Shown here: one piece after another, positions 1-5,399 of the stretch
Position numbering within the stretch: the first letter of the stretch is position 1
Layout: the number at the start of each line of letters is the position of its first letter
Assembly (NCBI GenBank): GCA_046153015.1
Contig: JBJXGF010000263.1
Coordinates: 1 to 5,399 of the forward strand
DNA: 5,399 nt
Direction of reading: 5' to 3'
Source of the DNA: JBJXGF01 sp046153015
Lineage (GTDB): Bacteria > Actinomycetota > Acidimicrobiia > Acidimicrobiales > CAIXPF01
Position numbers and translations under genes: made by a program
Notes under the pieces: generated by a model
Told to the model about the DNA's origin: nothing
Databases searched by the model: none
The model's input: the letters and a program-made list of their open reading frames with translations, nothing else

Positions 1-7
1 GATATCG

Positions 8-39
8 ATTCGGTGCGACGCATTCGGTGGCGCATTCGG
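8..39. repeat. Short direct repeat, three copies of ATTCGG
   Basis: ATTCGG occurs at 8-13, 22-27 and 34-39, and the first two copies extend to ATTCGGTG. Start-to-start spacings are 14 and 12 bases. The rest of 1-184 is GC-rich with no convincing gene. The frames open across it use many more A/T third positions than gene 1 and give arginine-rich or low-complexity translations. The repeat could be a binding site upstream of gene 1 or chance. No clear -35/-10 pair was found in 1-184. Confidence 0.3.
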
Positions 40-175
40 CGACGGCTGGCCGCTGCGGACTCGGCCGGGCTGGGCGGGGTCCGGCGCGACGAATCCGGTC
101 GCCGCCGGGCGTTTCGGCGGCGGCATCGGCCGTGGGGCCGTGTGCAGCGGGCCCAGGTGTGATGTGCTGTCGACC

Positions 176-181
176 GGTGAG
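176..181 (+). promoter_or_regulatory. Possible ribosome binding site for gene 1
   Basis: GGTGAG lies three bases before ATG 185. That is a short spacing, so the start is not firmly fixed. In-frame GTG codons at 140 and 164 are alternatives, and an AGG at 155-157 could serve the GTG at 164. I prefer ATG 185 because the coding signature (G/C third positions) is clear only after it. Confidence 0.35.
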
Positions 182-184
182 CGC

Positions 185-2899
185 ATGCCCCGCCGACTGC
201 CCACGCTGATCGGTTCGCCCGCCGCCCCCGGCGTCGACGGCGGGCCCGCGCCCGAACCGACGGCGACGGTGCCTCCGCTGCTCCCCGTCCTGCGCTCGGC
301 GCGGGGCGCGGCGGCGGTCGTTGCGCTGCTGTACTGGCTCGGCGCGGAGGCGGCCTGGGGCGTTTTCGGCGCCGACGCCGGCCTGGCCTTCTTCCCCCCG
401 GCCGGGATCACCCTCGCCGCGCTGGCCCTCAGCCCTCGGCGCCGATGGCCGGCGCTGCTGGCCACCATCGCCGCCGTGGAGCTGGTGGTCGATCTGCGTC
501 ACAGCCAGGCCGTCGGCGTCGCCGCCGGGTACACCCTGGCCAACGTCGTCGAGCCGCTGGTCGGCGCCTCGCTGCTGCGCGAGCTGGCGCGTCGCCAAGG
601 CGGGGCGGTCGCCGCCCTCGGGGACCGGGCCGGGATGGGCCGCTTCCTGGTCGCCGCCATGGGCGCGGGGCCGATCGCCGCCGCGCTGGTGGGCGCCTCG
701 GTGAAGGCCGTCGAGTCTCCGGCCACGCAGTGGCTGGCCAACGCCGCCCAGTGGTGGGCCGGCGACGCGCTCGGTGTGCTGATCTTCGGCGCACCGATCC
801 TCGTGGCCGCCCACGTCGACCTGCGCCGCGCCCTGACGCCGTTCTGGGAGGCCGCGCTGCTGGCGGCCGGGGCGACCGCAGCGAGCGTGCTGGTGTTCAT
901 GGTGTGGGAGATCCCGCTCGTCTACCTCATGCTCCCGCTGATCCTCTGGGCCGCCTTCCGCTTCGGCGCCCCCGGCGTGAGCATCCTCGGCCTGATCATG
1001 GCCACGATCGCCGACGTGGCCACCGCCCGGGGCGTCGGGCCGTTCGCGGCGATGGAGCACACCACTCCGCAGGTGCAGCTCGGGCTGGCCAAGCTCTTCC
1101 TCCTGGCCACCGTGTTGACCGGATGGTTCTTCGCCATCGAGGTCGGCGCCCGGCTGGGCGCCGTCGCCGACCGCCAGCGAGAACGGGAGGCCCGGCTCTT
1201 CGCCGAACGCGGCAACCTCCTCGGCCGCCTGAAGGACGGCCTGAACGCCGCGGCCGACCTGCGGGGCGTGCTGCGCGCCGCCGAGGAGCACCTGCGGGGC
1301 CAGCTCGGCGTCGACGCGTTGGTGGTGGTGCAGCCCGACCCGGCCGACGCGCCGCTGCGCGCCCTCTGGGCGCCGGCGACGCCTCCCGAGCTGCGCCAGC
1401 GCAGCGAGTCGCCCGAAGGCGCCGAGGCGCTCCTCGCGCTGGCCGCGGCGGGGCGAACCGAACCGGCGTGGGCCGAGGCGGCGACCGGTGCGGTGGCCGC
1501 GCTGGGCCCCGAGGCCGCCGCCGCCCTCCCCCTCGAGGTGGGCCCTCGCCGCCTCGGCGTGCTGCTGGCGTTGTGGTCGGCGCCGCAGCGCCTGAGCGAC
1601 TGGGAGCGCACCTACCTGCACGACGCGGCCGAGGCCATCGCCCAGGCGCTCGAGCGCGCCCGGCTCCTCGAGGCCGAGCGGGCGGGCTCGGCCCGCCTGC
1701 AGGCGCTGCAGGCGGTGACGGCCCGCTTGGCCGGCGCCGACACCGTCGCCGAGATCAACGCCGCGGTGGTGACCCACGTGATGGCCGCGCTCGACGCCCG
1801 GGGCGGTGGTCTCGGGCTCCTGGCCCCGGGGGGCGACCGCTGGAGCGGGGTGGCCGGTGTGGGCTACGACGCCCCGGTGCTCGACGCCTGGGCCGCGTTG
1901 GCGCTGGGCGGCGGCTCGCCCAGCGCCGACGCCCTCCGGTCCCGCCAACCGGTCTTCGTCGACTCGCCCGACGAGCTCGCCCGGCGTTACCCGGCGGTCG
2001 CTCCGCTCGCGCCCCCGGCGGGCGACCGCGCCTGGGCGTCGCTGCCCCTCATGATCGGGGGCCGAGTGGCGGGCGTGCTGTTCTTCGGCTTCAAACGCAC
2101 CCGGCGCTTCACCCCCGAAGACAAGGCCTTCCTCGCCGCGGTGGCCGACCAGTGTGCGCAGGCGCTCGAACGGGCCCAGCTCCGGGAATCGGAGCACGCC
2201 GCCGTGGTGGAGCTGCAGCGCAGCCTGCTCACGCAGTCGCTCCAGGCCAGCGACGAGGTGTCGCTCGCGGCGCGGTACCGGCCGGCGTCGTCGCCGCTCA
2301 AGGTGGGCGGCGACTGGTACGACGCGCTGCGCGGCCCCGACGGGACCGTGACCCTTATCGTGGGCGACGTGACCGGCGGGGGCCTGCACGCCGCCCTGAC
2401 CATGAGCCGGCTGCGCAGCGCGGCCCGGGCTCTGGCCGCCCGCCTCTCGCCGGCCGAGCTGCTGACCGAGCTGGACCGCTACACCGAGGCCGACCCCGAC
2501 GCCTGGTGCACGACCGTGCTCTGCGCTCGGGTCGGCGACCACGAGCTGCGCTACGCCGCGGCGGGGCACCCTCCGGCGCTGCTGCGCCGCGGGCAGGGAG
2601 TGGAGCTGCTGAACGGGGGCCGATCGGCGCCGCTCGGCGTCGCCCGCAGCCCCCGCCCGGAGGCGAGCGCGCCCTTCGAGCCCGGCGATCTGCTGCTGCT
2701 CTACACCGACGGGCTCATCGAGCGCCGCGGCGAGGTGCTCGACGTCGGGATCGTGCGTCTCGCGGACGCGTTGCGCGCCGCCGAGCTGACGAGGCCCGAC
2801 TGGTGCGACGCGCTGATCGACTGCTGCCTCGCCGGCGCCGGCCAGGCCGACGACCTCGCCGTGCTGGCGGCGCAGCGCCGCGCCCCCACCGATCGATGA
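185..2899 (+). CDS. MASE1-GAF-GAF-SpoIIE (PP2C) membrane serine phosphatase, RsbU-like
   Basis: Predicted 904-residue integral membrane sensor phosphatase; residues are counted from ATG 185. Residues about 40-325 form a MASE1 sensor: several hydrophobic segments, FFPPAGITLA near 69-78, and the typical WWAGDALGVL motif near 190-199. A charged helical linker follows. Residues about 355-495 are a divergent GAF-like domain and 515-665 a clearer GAF domain, ending in the usual LFFGFKR strand and DQCAQALERAQL helix. The segment ELQRSLL (about 676-682) precedes the SpoIIE/PP2C domain (about 695-900). Metal-binding aspartates are present: GGDWYD (D710), GDV (D728), YTDG (D842) and DDLA (D889/D890). 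AGHPPALL and APLGV are also present. One oddity is that the usual GDVxGHG reads GDVTGGG. By family knowledge such proteins dephosphorylate an anti-anti-sigma factor (RsbV/SpoIIAA type). The ligand and partner are unknown, and no anti-sigma or sigma gene is nearby. Family call is strong; role is inferred. Confidence 0.93.
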   Translation: MPRRLPTLIGSPAAPGVDGGPAPEPTATVPPLLPVLRSARGAAAVVALLYWLGAEAAWGVFGADAGLAFFPPAGITLAALALSPRRRWPALLATIAAVELVVDLRHSQAVGVAAGYTLANVVEPLVGASLLRELARRQGGAVAALGDRAGMGRFLVAAMGAGPIAAALVGASVKAVESPATQWLANAAQWWAGDALGVLIFGAPILVAAHVDLRRALTPFWEAALLAAGATAASVLVFMVWEIPLVYLMLPLILWAAFRFGAPGVSILGLIMATIADVATARGVGPFAAMEHTTPQVQLGLAKLFLLATVLTGWFFAIEVGARLGAVADRQREREARLFAERGNLLGRLKDGLNAAADLRGVLRAAEEHLRGQLGVDALVVVQPDPADAPLRALWAPATPPELRQRSESPEGAEALLALAAAGRTEPAWAEAATGAVAALGPEAAAALPLEVGPRRLGVLLALWSAPQRLSDWERTYLHDAAEAIAQALERARLLEAERAGSARLQALQAVTARLAGADTVAEINAAVVTHVMAALDARGGGLGLLAPGGDRWSGVAGVGYDAPVLDAWAALALGGGSPSADALRSRQPVFVDSPDELARRYPAVAPLAPPAGDRAWASLPLMIGGRVAGVLFFGFKRTRRFTPEDKAFLAAVADQCAQALERAQLRESEHAAVVELQRSLLTQSLQASDEVSLAARYRPASSPLKVGGDWYDALRGPDGTVTLIVGDVTGGGLHAALTMSRLRSAARALAARLSPAELLTELDRYTEADPDAWCTTVLCARVGDHELRYAAAGHPPALLRRGQGVELLNGGRSAPLGVARSPRPEASAPFEPGDLLLLYTDGLIERRGEVLDVGIVRLADALRAAELTRPDWCDALIDCCLAGAGQADDLAVLAAQRRAPTDR

Positions 2900-2921
2900 C
2901 AACTCGCGCTTGGCCGTCGGG

Positions 2922-3029
2922 TCAGCGGGGGCCGCGCCGTTCGCCGGTCTCGGGGAGCTCGGCGCCGACCCCGGCGTCGTCCGCGCCGAACTCGGGCCGC
3001 CGGGAGGCGACGTCCTCGGCGCGCCGGTC
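2922..3029 (-). other. Frameshifted 35-codon extension of gene 2
   Basis: Directly after the TGA of gene 2, skipping one base (the T at 3030) opens a frame that starts DRRAEDVASRRPEF and ends PETGERRGPR before a TGA at 2924-2922. Thirty-four of its 35 codons end in G or C, and its composition (charged, hydrophilic, D/E/R-rich) matches gene 2. The frame has no ATG, GTG, TTG or CTG between its previous stop, inside gene 2, and this tail, so it cannot easily be a separate gene. It is most simply the C-terminus of gene 2 put out of frame by an indel, a sequencing error, or programmed +1 frameshifting. If real, the full product has about 109 residues and ends 22 bases from the stop of gene 1. The opposite strand is also open here, so the coding claim needs homologues. 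Confidence 0.5.
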
Positions 3030-3252
3030 AGCCCTGCTCGTGCTGGGCGTGGTGCTCCTCGGCCTCGGTGCTGCGCTCCCGGAACCGGCGCTCGGCCTCG
3101 GTCACGTCGCCGCCGGTCTCGTCGAGCAGCTCGTCGATCAGCTCGTCGTCGCGCTGCACCCGCTGGCCGAACCAGTCGTCGACCGTGCTGTTCTCCGGTT
3201 CGCGGATCGGCTCGGTCCCGTTGGTCGTCTGGTTGGTCTGGTCCTCTGTCAT
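3028..3252 (-). CDS. Small acidic hypothetical protein
   Basis: A 74-residue protein that I do not recognise. It begins MTEDQTNQTTNG, has a Thr/Asn/Gln-rich probably disordered N-terminus (1-24), then a core with DDWFGQRVQRDDELIDELL and TGGDVTEAERRFRERS, predicted as two amphipathic helices, and a Glu/His-rich end. There is no signal peptide, membrane segment, cysteine or known catalytic motif. Nearly all third positions are G or C. The ATG at 3252 is preceded by AGGGA (reverse strand, 3265-3261) eight bases away. The frame is open upstream to 3483, but that part is rich in Arg/Cys/Pro and overlaps the promoter region and start of gene 3, so the internal ATG is preferred. It is convergent with gene 1 and divergent from gene 3. 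Its frame seems to continue after a one-base shift beyond the stop. A cytosolic adaptor or stress-associated small protein is possible but unsupported. Confidence 0.72.
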   Translation of the reverse strand: MTEDQTNQTTNGTEPIREPENSTVDDWFGQRVQRDDELIDELLDETGGDVTEAERRFRERSTEAEEHHAQHEQG

Positions 3253-3293
3253 AGCCCGGATCCCTACCCTCGACCTGGCGAGGCGATCCCTGC

Positions 3294-3319
3294 GTTTCGG
3301 ATCGAGCGGCCGCGGGTAT
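3294..3319 (+). promoter_or_regulatory. SigF/SigB-type promoter upstream of the glycosyltransferase
   Basis: GTTT (3294-3297) and GGGTAT (3314-3319) are separated by 16 bases. Both boxes match the known consensus for SigB of Bacillus and SigF/SigB of actinobacteria (GTTT, 13-17 bases, GGGTAT). Transcription would start near 3325-3327, giving a leader of about 130 bases before ATG 3459. The only gene downstream on this strand is the glycosyltransferase. The presence of an RsbU-type phosphatase gene nearby is consistent with such a sigma factor in this organism. It is a sequence match only, and chance is not excluded. Confidence 0.6.
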
Positions 3320-3345
3320 GAGCAACTCACCCGATAGCCGTTCGC

Positions 3346-3372
3346 GGTCCGGCGGCTTTGCTGCCGCGGACC
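3346..3372 (+). other. Leader hairpin 1
   Basis: GGTCCG (3346-3351) pairs with CGGACC (3367-3372), and inside it CGGC (3353-3356) pairs with GCCG (3363-3366). There is one bulged G and a six-base loop. An alternative inner fold pairs 3350-3356 with 3360-3366 around a TTT loop with one G-U pair. It lies in the presumed transcribed leader of gene 3. No T-run follows, so it is not a classical terminator. Confidence 0.4.
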
Positions 3373-3383
3373 CTTCCTGCAGC

Positions 3384-3399
3384 GGGGCGTGACCGCCCC
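3384..3399 (+). other. Leader hairpin 2
   Basis: GGGGCG (3384-3389) pairs perfectly with CGCCCC (3394-3399) around the four-base loop TGAC. It lies between hairpins 1 and 3 in the leader of gene 3. It is short and GC-only, so chance is possible in this base composition. Confidence 0.35.
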
Positions 3400-3401
3400 C
3401 T

Positions 3402-3435
3402 CTCGGCAGGCGGAGCGCGCTGGGCGCCTGCCGAG
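3402..3435 (+). other. Perfect 11-bp inverted repeat before the glycosyltransferase RBS
   Basis: CTCGGCAGGCG (3402-3412) is the exact reverse complement of CGCCTGCCGAG (3425-3435), with a 12-base loop. It ends 12 bases before the ribosome binding site at 3448. It could be a repressor operator, a leader stem affecting translation, or the end of a short RNA made from the SigF-type promoter. There is no T-run after it. An 11-bp perfect match including A-T pairs is stronger than the other hairpins here. Confidence 0.5.
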
Positions 3436-3447
3436 GCACACGACATC

Positions 3448-3453
3448 GAGGAG
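3448..3453 (+). promoter_or_regulatory. Ribosome binding site of the glycosyltransferase
   Basis: GAGGAG is placed five bases before ATG 3459, a strong Shine-Dalgarno match that fixes this start. Confidence 0.8.
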
Positions 3454-3458
3454 AGCAC

Positions 3459-4565
3459 ATGCGCGTTGGCCTGATCGCCCCACCCTGGCTACCCGTCCCG
3501 CCCCCGGCGTACGGCGGCAGCGAGGTGGTGATCGATCTGCTGGCGCGTGGGCTCCAGGACGCAGGTCATGACGTGGTGCTCTTCGCCCACGCCGCCAGCA
3601 CCTGCGACGTGACGCTGCGGAGCGCCTTCTCGGAGAAGGCGGAGCTGCCGATCGGCAACTGCGCCCACGAGCTCCACCACGCGCTGGCCGCGTACGACGC
3701 GCTGAGCGACGTCGACGTGATCCACGATCACACCCTGGCCGGCCCGCTGCTCGCCAAGGCGCATCTCACCTCCCCGGCGCCGGCGGTGGTGACCACCAAC
3801 CACGGCCCCTTCAACGACGTGCTCGGCCCGATCTACTCCGCGGTCGCCGACCGGCTGCCGATCGTGGCGATCTCGGAGTCCCAGGCGGCGCCGTTCGGCC
3901 GCCATCGGGTAGCGAGGGTGATCCACCACGGGCTGAACGTCGAGGAGTTCCCGTTCGGCCAGGGCGACGGCGGGTACGTGCTCTTCCTCGGGCGCATGGC
4001 GCCGGAGAAGGGCGTGCACCTGGCCGTGCGGGCGGCGCGCCGCGCCGGCGCTCGCCTCGTGGTGGCGGCGAAGATGCGCGAGCCGGCCGAGCGGAGCTTC
4101 TTCGCCCAGGAGGTGGAGCCGTTCCTCGGCGGCGGGGTGGAGTACATCGGCGAGGCCGACGCGAGCGCGAAACGGCGGCTGCTGGCCGGCGCGTCGGCGC
4201 TGCTGAACCCGATCTGCTGGGAGGAGCCGTTCGGGATGGTGATGATCGAGTCGCTGGCGTGCGGCACGCCGGTGATCGTCACCCGCCGGGGCGCGGCGCC
4301 CGAGATCGTGGAGCACGGCGTCACCGGGTTCATCTGCGACGACGAGCACGACCTGGGCTCGGCGCTGACGGCGGCGGCGGGCCTGGACCGCCGGCGCTGC
4401 CGCGCCTCGGTCGTCGAGCGCTTCTCCGCGCAGCGCATGGTCGCAGCCCACGTCGAGCTGTACACCGATGTGTTGGAGGGCCGCGTGCTGGAGGGCCGCT
4501 CCCTGTCCCACCGGCTGCGGCCGCCGCTCGGAGCATTGACGCTGGCGCGAGGCGCAGCGGGCTGA
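3459..4565 (+). CDS. Glycosyltransferase family 4 (GT-B fold)
   Basis: A complete 368-residue retaining glycosyltransferase, the usual length for the family and without a signal peptide, so cytosolic or peripheral to the membrane. The N-terminal acceptor domain (about 1-165) opens MRVGLIAPPWLPVPPPAYGG with the glycine-rich PAYGGSE loop, then HDHTLAG (89-95) and TTNHGPF (112-118). The C-terminal donor domain starts YVLFLGRMAPEKG, where R179 and K184 are the expected nucleotide-sugar phosphate contacts. WEEPFGMVMIE (254-264) carries the EX7E pair E256/E264, followed by SLACGTPVIVT and the VEHGVTGF segment. All expected key residues are present. The PPPxYGG(S/T)E subgroup is often annotated as UDP-glucose:tetrahydrobiopterin glucosyltransferase, but donor and acceptor cannot be read from sequence. 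The C-terminus holds a duplicated VLEGR. It has a strong RBS and a SigF/SigB-type promoter about 140 bases upstream, suggesting stress control. Confidence 0.95.
   Translation: MRVGLIAPPWLPVPPPAYGGSEVVIDLLARGLQDAGHDVVLFAHAASTCDVTLRSAFSEKAELPIGNCAHELHHALAAYDALSDVDVIHDHTLAGPLLAKAHLTSPAPAVVTTNHGPFNDVLGPIYSAVADRLPIVAISESQAAPFGRHRVARVIHHGLNVEEFPFGQGDGGYVLFLGRMAPEKGVHLAVRAARRAGARLVVAAKMREPAERSFFAQEVEPFLGGGVEYIGEADASAKRRLLAGASALLNPICWEEPFGMVMIESLACGTPVIVTRRGAAPEIVEHGVTGFICDDEHDLGSALTAAAGLDRRRCRASVVERFSAQRMVAAHVELYTDVLEGRVLEGRSLSHRLRPPLGALTLARGAAG
4470..4499 (+). repeat. 15-base in-frame tandem duplication in the glycosyltransferase
   Basis: Bases 4470-4484 and 4485-4499 are adjacent 15-base copies that differ at one position (TTG versus CTG). 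They encode VLEGR twice (residues 338-347), after the catalytic domain in a region that tolerates length change. It looks like a slippage duplication. Confidence 0.65.
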
Positions 4566-4595
4566 GGCTCGCGGGCGCGGCGCCCCTGGCTCAGC
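4561..4595. terminator. Possible bidirectional terminator between genes 3 and 4
   Basis: GCTGAG (4561-4566) is the reverse complement of CTCAGC (4590-4595). Nested inside, GGGCG (4573-4577) pairs with CGCCC (4581-4585) around a CGG loop. The two stems share nearly the same centre, giving an imperfect hairpin readable from both strands. Both stop codons lie inside the outer arms. There are no T-runs, so it would have to act as a U-less hairpin, or merely separate the convergent transcripts. The terminator role is inferred. Confidence 0.4.
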
Positions 4596-5399
4596 GGCGC
4601 TCGACCGGCTCCGCGAGGCCGTGGCTGACCAGCCAGCCCGAGCCGCCGTAGGAGTCGGGCAGGGCGCGGACGGTGTAGTCGTGGCCGCGCAGGATCTCGT
4701 CGATCGCGTCGCGCTTGGCGGCCAGCGCCGCCGCGTCGCCGTCGTCGACCTCGTAGAGCACGACGGGCCGGTGCTCGCCCAGCGTGCGGGTCATCCCGGC
4801 CAGCACGGCCGTCTCGGCGCCCTCCACGTCGATCTTCACCACGTCGGGCGGGCGGGCGCCGGCGGCCACGAAATCGTCGACCGAGACGGTTTCGACCCGG
4901 AGCTGGCCCGCCGCATCGGGGGGCCGCCCGGCCAGCTCGAGGGCATGACCGCCCGAGTACTCGGCCAACCAGAGCTCGGAGAAGCCGCTGGAGCTGCTCA
5001 CTGCCCGGCCCACCAGCACGGCGTTGGCCAGGCCGTTGACGGCGAGGTTGTGAACGAGCACCGCGGCGTTGTCGGGCGCCGGCTCGAAGGAGTACACCAC
5101 GCCGGCCGATCCGACGGCGCGGGCGCACAGCAGCGTGAAGAACCCGATGTTGGCGCCGATGTCGTAGACGGTGAGGCCCGGCCGCAGCGCCGCCAGCAGC
5201 GCCTCTTGGACCGGGACCTCGTTCACGCCGAGGGCGTAGTCGGGGTTGGAGCGGCCCGGGTTGACCACGAGCCCGGCGGCGGGGCCGGTGCGCACCCGCA
5301 CGTCGCGCCCCGCCAAACCCCGGCGGGCCCAGCGCCGCAGCGGCGTCGGGCTGAGCCGCACCAACGCGTCGACCGGGGCGAGGGCGGCGCTGCGCTGTG
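4591..5399 (-). CDS. FkbM-family SAM-dependent methyltransferase, 5' end outside window
   Basis: The visible part is 268 residues and is open to the window edge. A TTG at 5364 and GTG at 5361 could start it. However, the codons upstream to the edge also end in G or C and have no stop, so the true start probably lies beyond 5399. Counted from the TTG, the Rossmann SAM-binding motif I is VYDIGANIGFFT (66-77), motif II ends in SFEP (E94), and the FkbM signature VKIDVEGAE is at 176-184. A GWLVSH segment lies near the C-terminus. These are standard FkbM features (Methyltransf_21). Family members O-methylate sugars, polyketides such as FK506, or cell-surface glycans; the substrate here is unknown. 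It converges with the glycosyltransferase with 25 bases between stop codons, which suggests but does not prove a shared glycan context. Confidence 0.92.
   Translation of the reverse strand, partial: QRSAALAPVDALVRLSPTPLRRWARRGLAGRDVRVRTGPAAGLVVNPGRSNPDYALGVNEVPVQEALLAALRPGLTVYDIGANIGFFTLLCARAVGSAGVVYSFEPAPDNAAVLVHNLAVNGLANAVLVGRAVSSSSGFSELWLAEYSGGHALELAGRPPDAAGQLRVETVSVDDFVAAGARPPDVVKIDVEGAETAVLAGMTRTLGEHRPVVLYEVDDGDAAALAAKRDAIDEILRGHDYTVRALPDSYGGSGWLVSHGLAEPVERR

Noticed and set aside
111..136. GTTT at 111-114 as part of a SigF-type promoter for gene 1
   Set aside because: No GGGTAT-like box follows at the required spacing; the sequence there is CGTGGG.
27..209. 60-codon open frame on the + strand overlapping the start of the phosphatase gene
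   Set aside because: It is low-complexity, Ala/Arg/Pro/Cys-rich, has no recognisable motif, and overlaps the better supported gene start.
2942..2976. Hairpin-like repeats (CGGGG/CCCCG) as a terminator between genes 1 and 2
   Set aside because: The stem is only 5 bp with a 13-base loop and no T-run, and the region is better explained as the frameshifted coding tail of gene 2.
445..3321. Very long (958-codon) + strand open frame overlapping gene 1
   Set aside because: It is a shadow frame caused by high GC. Its translation is Arg/Gly/Pro-rich without domains, while the other frame has MASE1, GAF and SpoIIE motifs.
3318..3392. 24-codon ATG reading frame in the leader of gene 3 (possible upstream peptide)
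   Set aside because: Its ATG overlaps the -10 box at 3314-3319, so the proposed promoter could not transcribe it. It has no RBS or recognisable composition.
3253..3483. Upstream extension of gene 2 to an earlier start
   Set aside because: It would overlap the start of gene 3 and its promoter and leader. The added residues are Arg/Cys/Pro-rich, with poorer third-position bias than the part after ATG 3252.
3489..4511. 340-codon reverse open frame opposite the glycosyltransferase
   Set aside because: It is His/Arg/Ala-rich with no domain, and mirrors a gene whose GT4 motifs are complete.
3833..5128. 431-codon reverse open frame spanning genes 3 and 4
   Set aside because: It is Arg/Pro/Ser-rich and runs out of frame across a recognised methyltransferase and antisense to the glycosyltransferase; no motif is visible.

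Overview
The window is very GC-rich throughout, and codon third positions in all four genes are almost entirely G or C. It also carries a MASE1/GAF/SpoIIE-type phosphatase and a promoter of the actinobacterial SigF/SigB form. This points to a high-GC actinobacterium. Acidimicrobiia would fit, but that placement is inference; no rRNA or other marker is present.

Layout. Positions 1-184 hold no convincing gene; they contain a short ATTCGG direct repeat and lead into gene 1. Gene 1 (185-2899, +) encodes a membrane-anchored MASE1-GAF-GAF-SpoIIE (PP2C) phosphatase of the RsbU type. Gene 2 (3252-3028, -) is a small, very hydrophilic, acidic protein of unknown function. Its reading frame appears to continue, shifted by one base, for 35 more codons to 2922 (see findings). 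Positions 3253-3458 form a 206-base divergent intergenic region. It holds a near-consensus SigF/SigB-type promoter (GTTT-N16-GGGTAT) pointing at gene 3, three GC-rich hairpins, and a strong ribosome binding site. Gene 3 (3459-4565, +) is a complete GT-B fold, family 4 glycosyltransferase. Gene 4 (5399-4591, -) is an FkbM-family SAM-dependent methyltransferase whose 5' end lies beyond the window. Genes 3 and 4 converge with only 25 bases between their stop codons, and an imperfect palindrome spans both stops.

How the parts may work together (inference). RsbU-type phosphatases usually dephosphorylate an anti-anti-sigma factor and so release a SigB/SigF-type sigma factor under stress. The one recognisable promoter of that class lies just downstream of the phosphatase gene, in front of the glycosyltransferase. 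A stress signal sensed by the MASE1/GAF protein might therefore raise glycosyltransferase expression. The cognate anti-sigma factor, anti-anti-sigma factor and sigma factor are not in this window, so the link is only suggestive. The glycosyltransferase and the FkbM methyltransferase could both act on a glycan or glycosylated small molecule, but their convergent orientation means they are not one operon.

I see no RNA genes, CRISPR array, insertion sequence, or sign of a complete new system. The best leads are the frameshifted tail of gene 2 and the SigF-type promoter with its structured leader.
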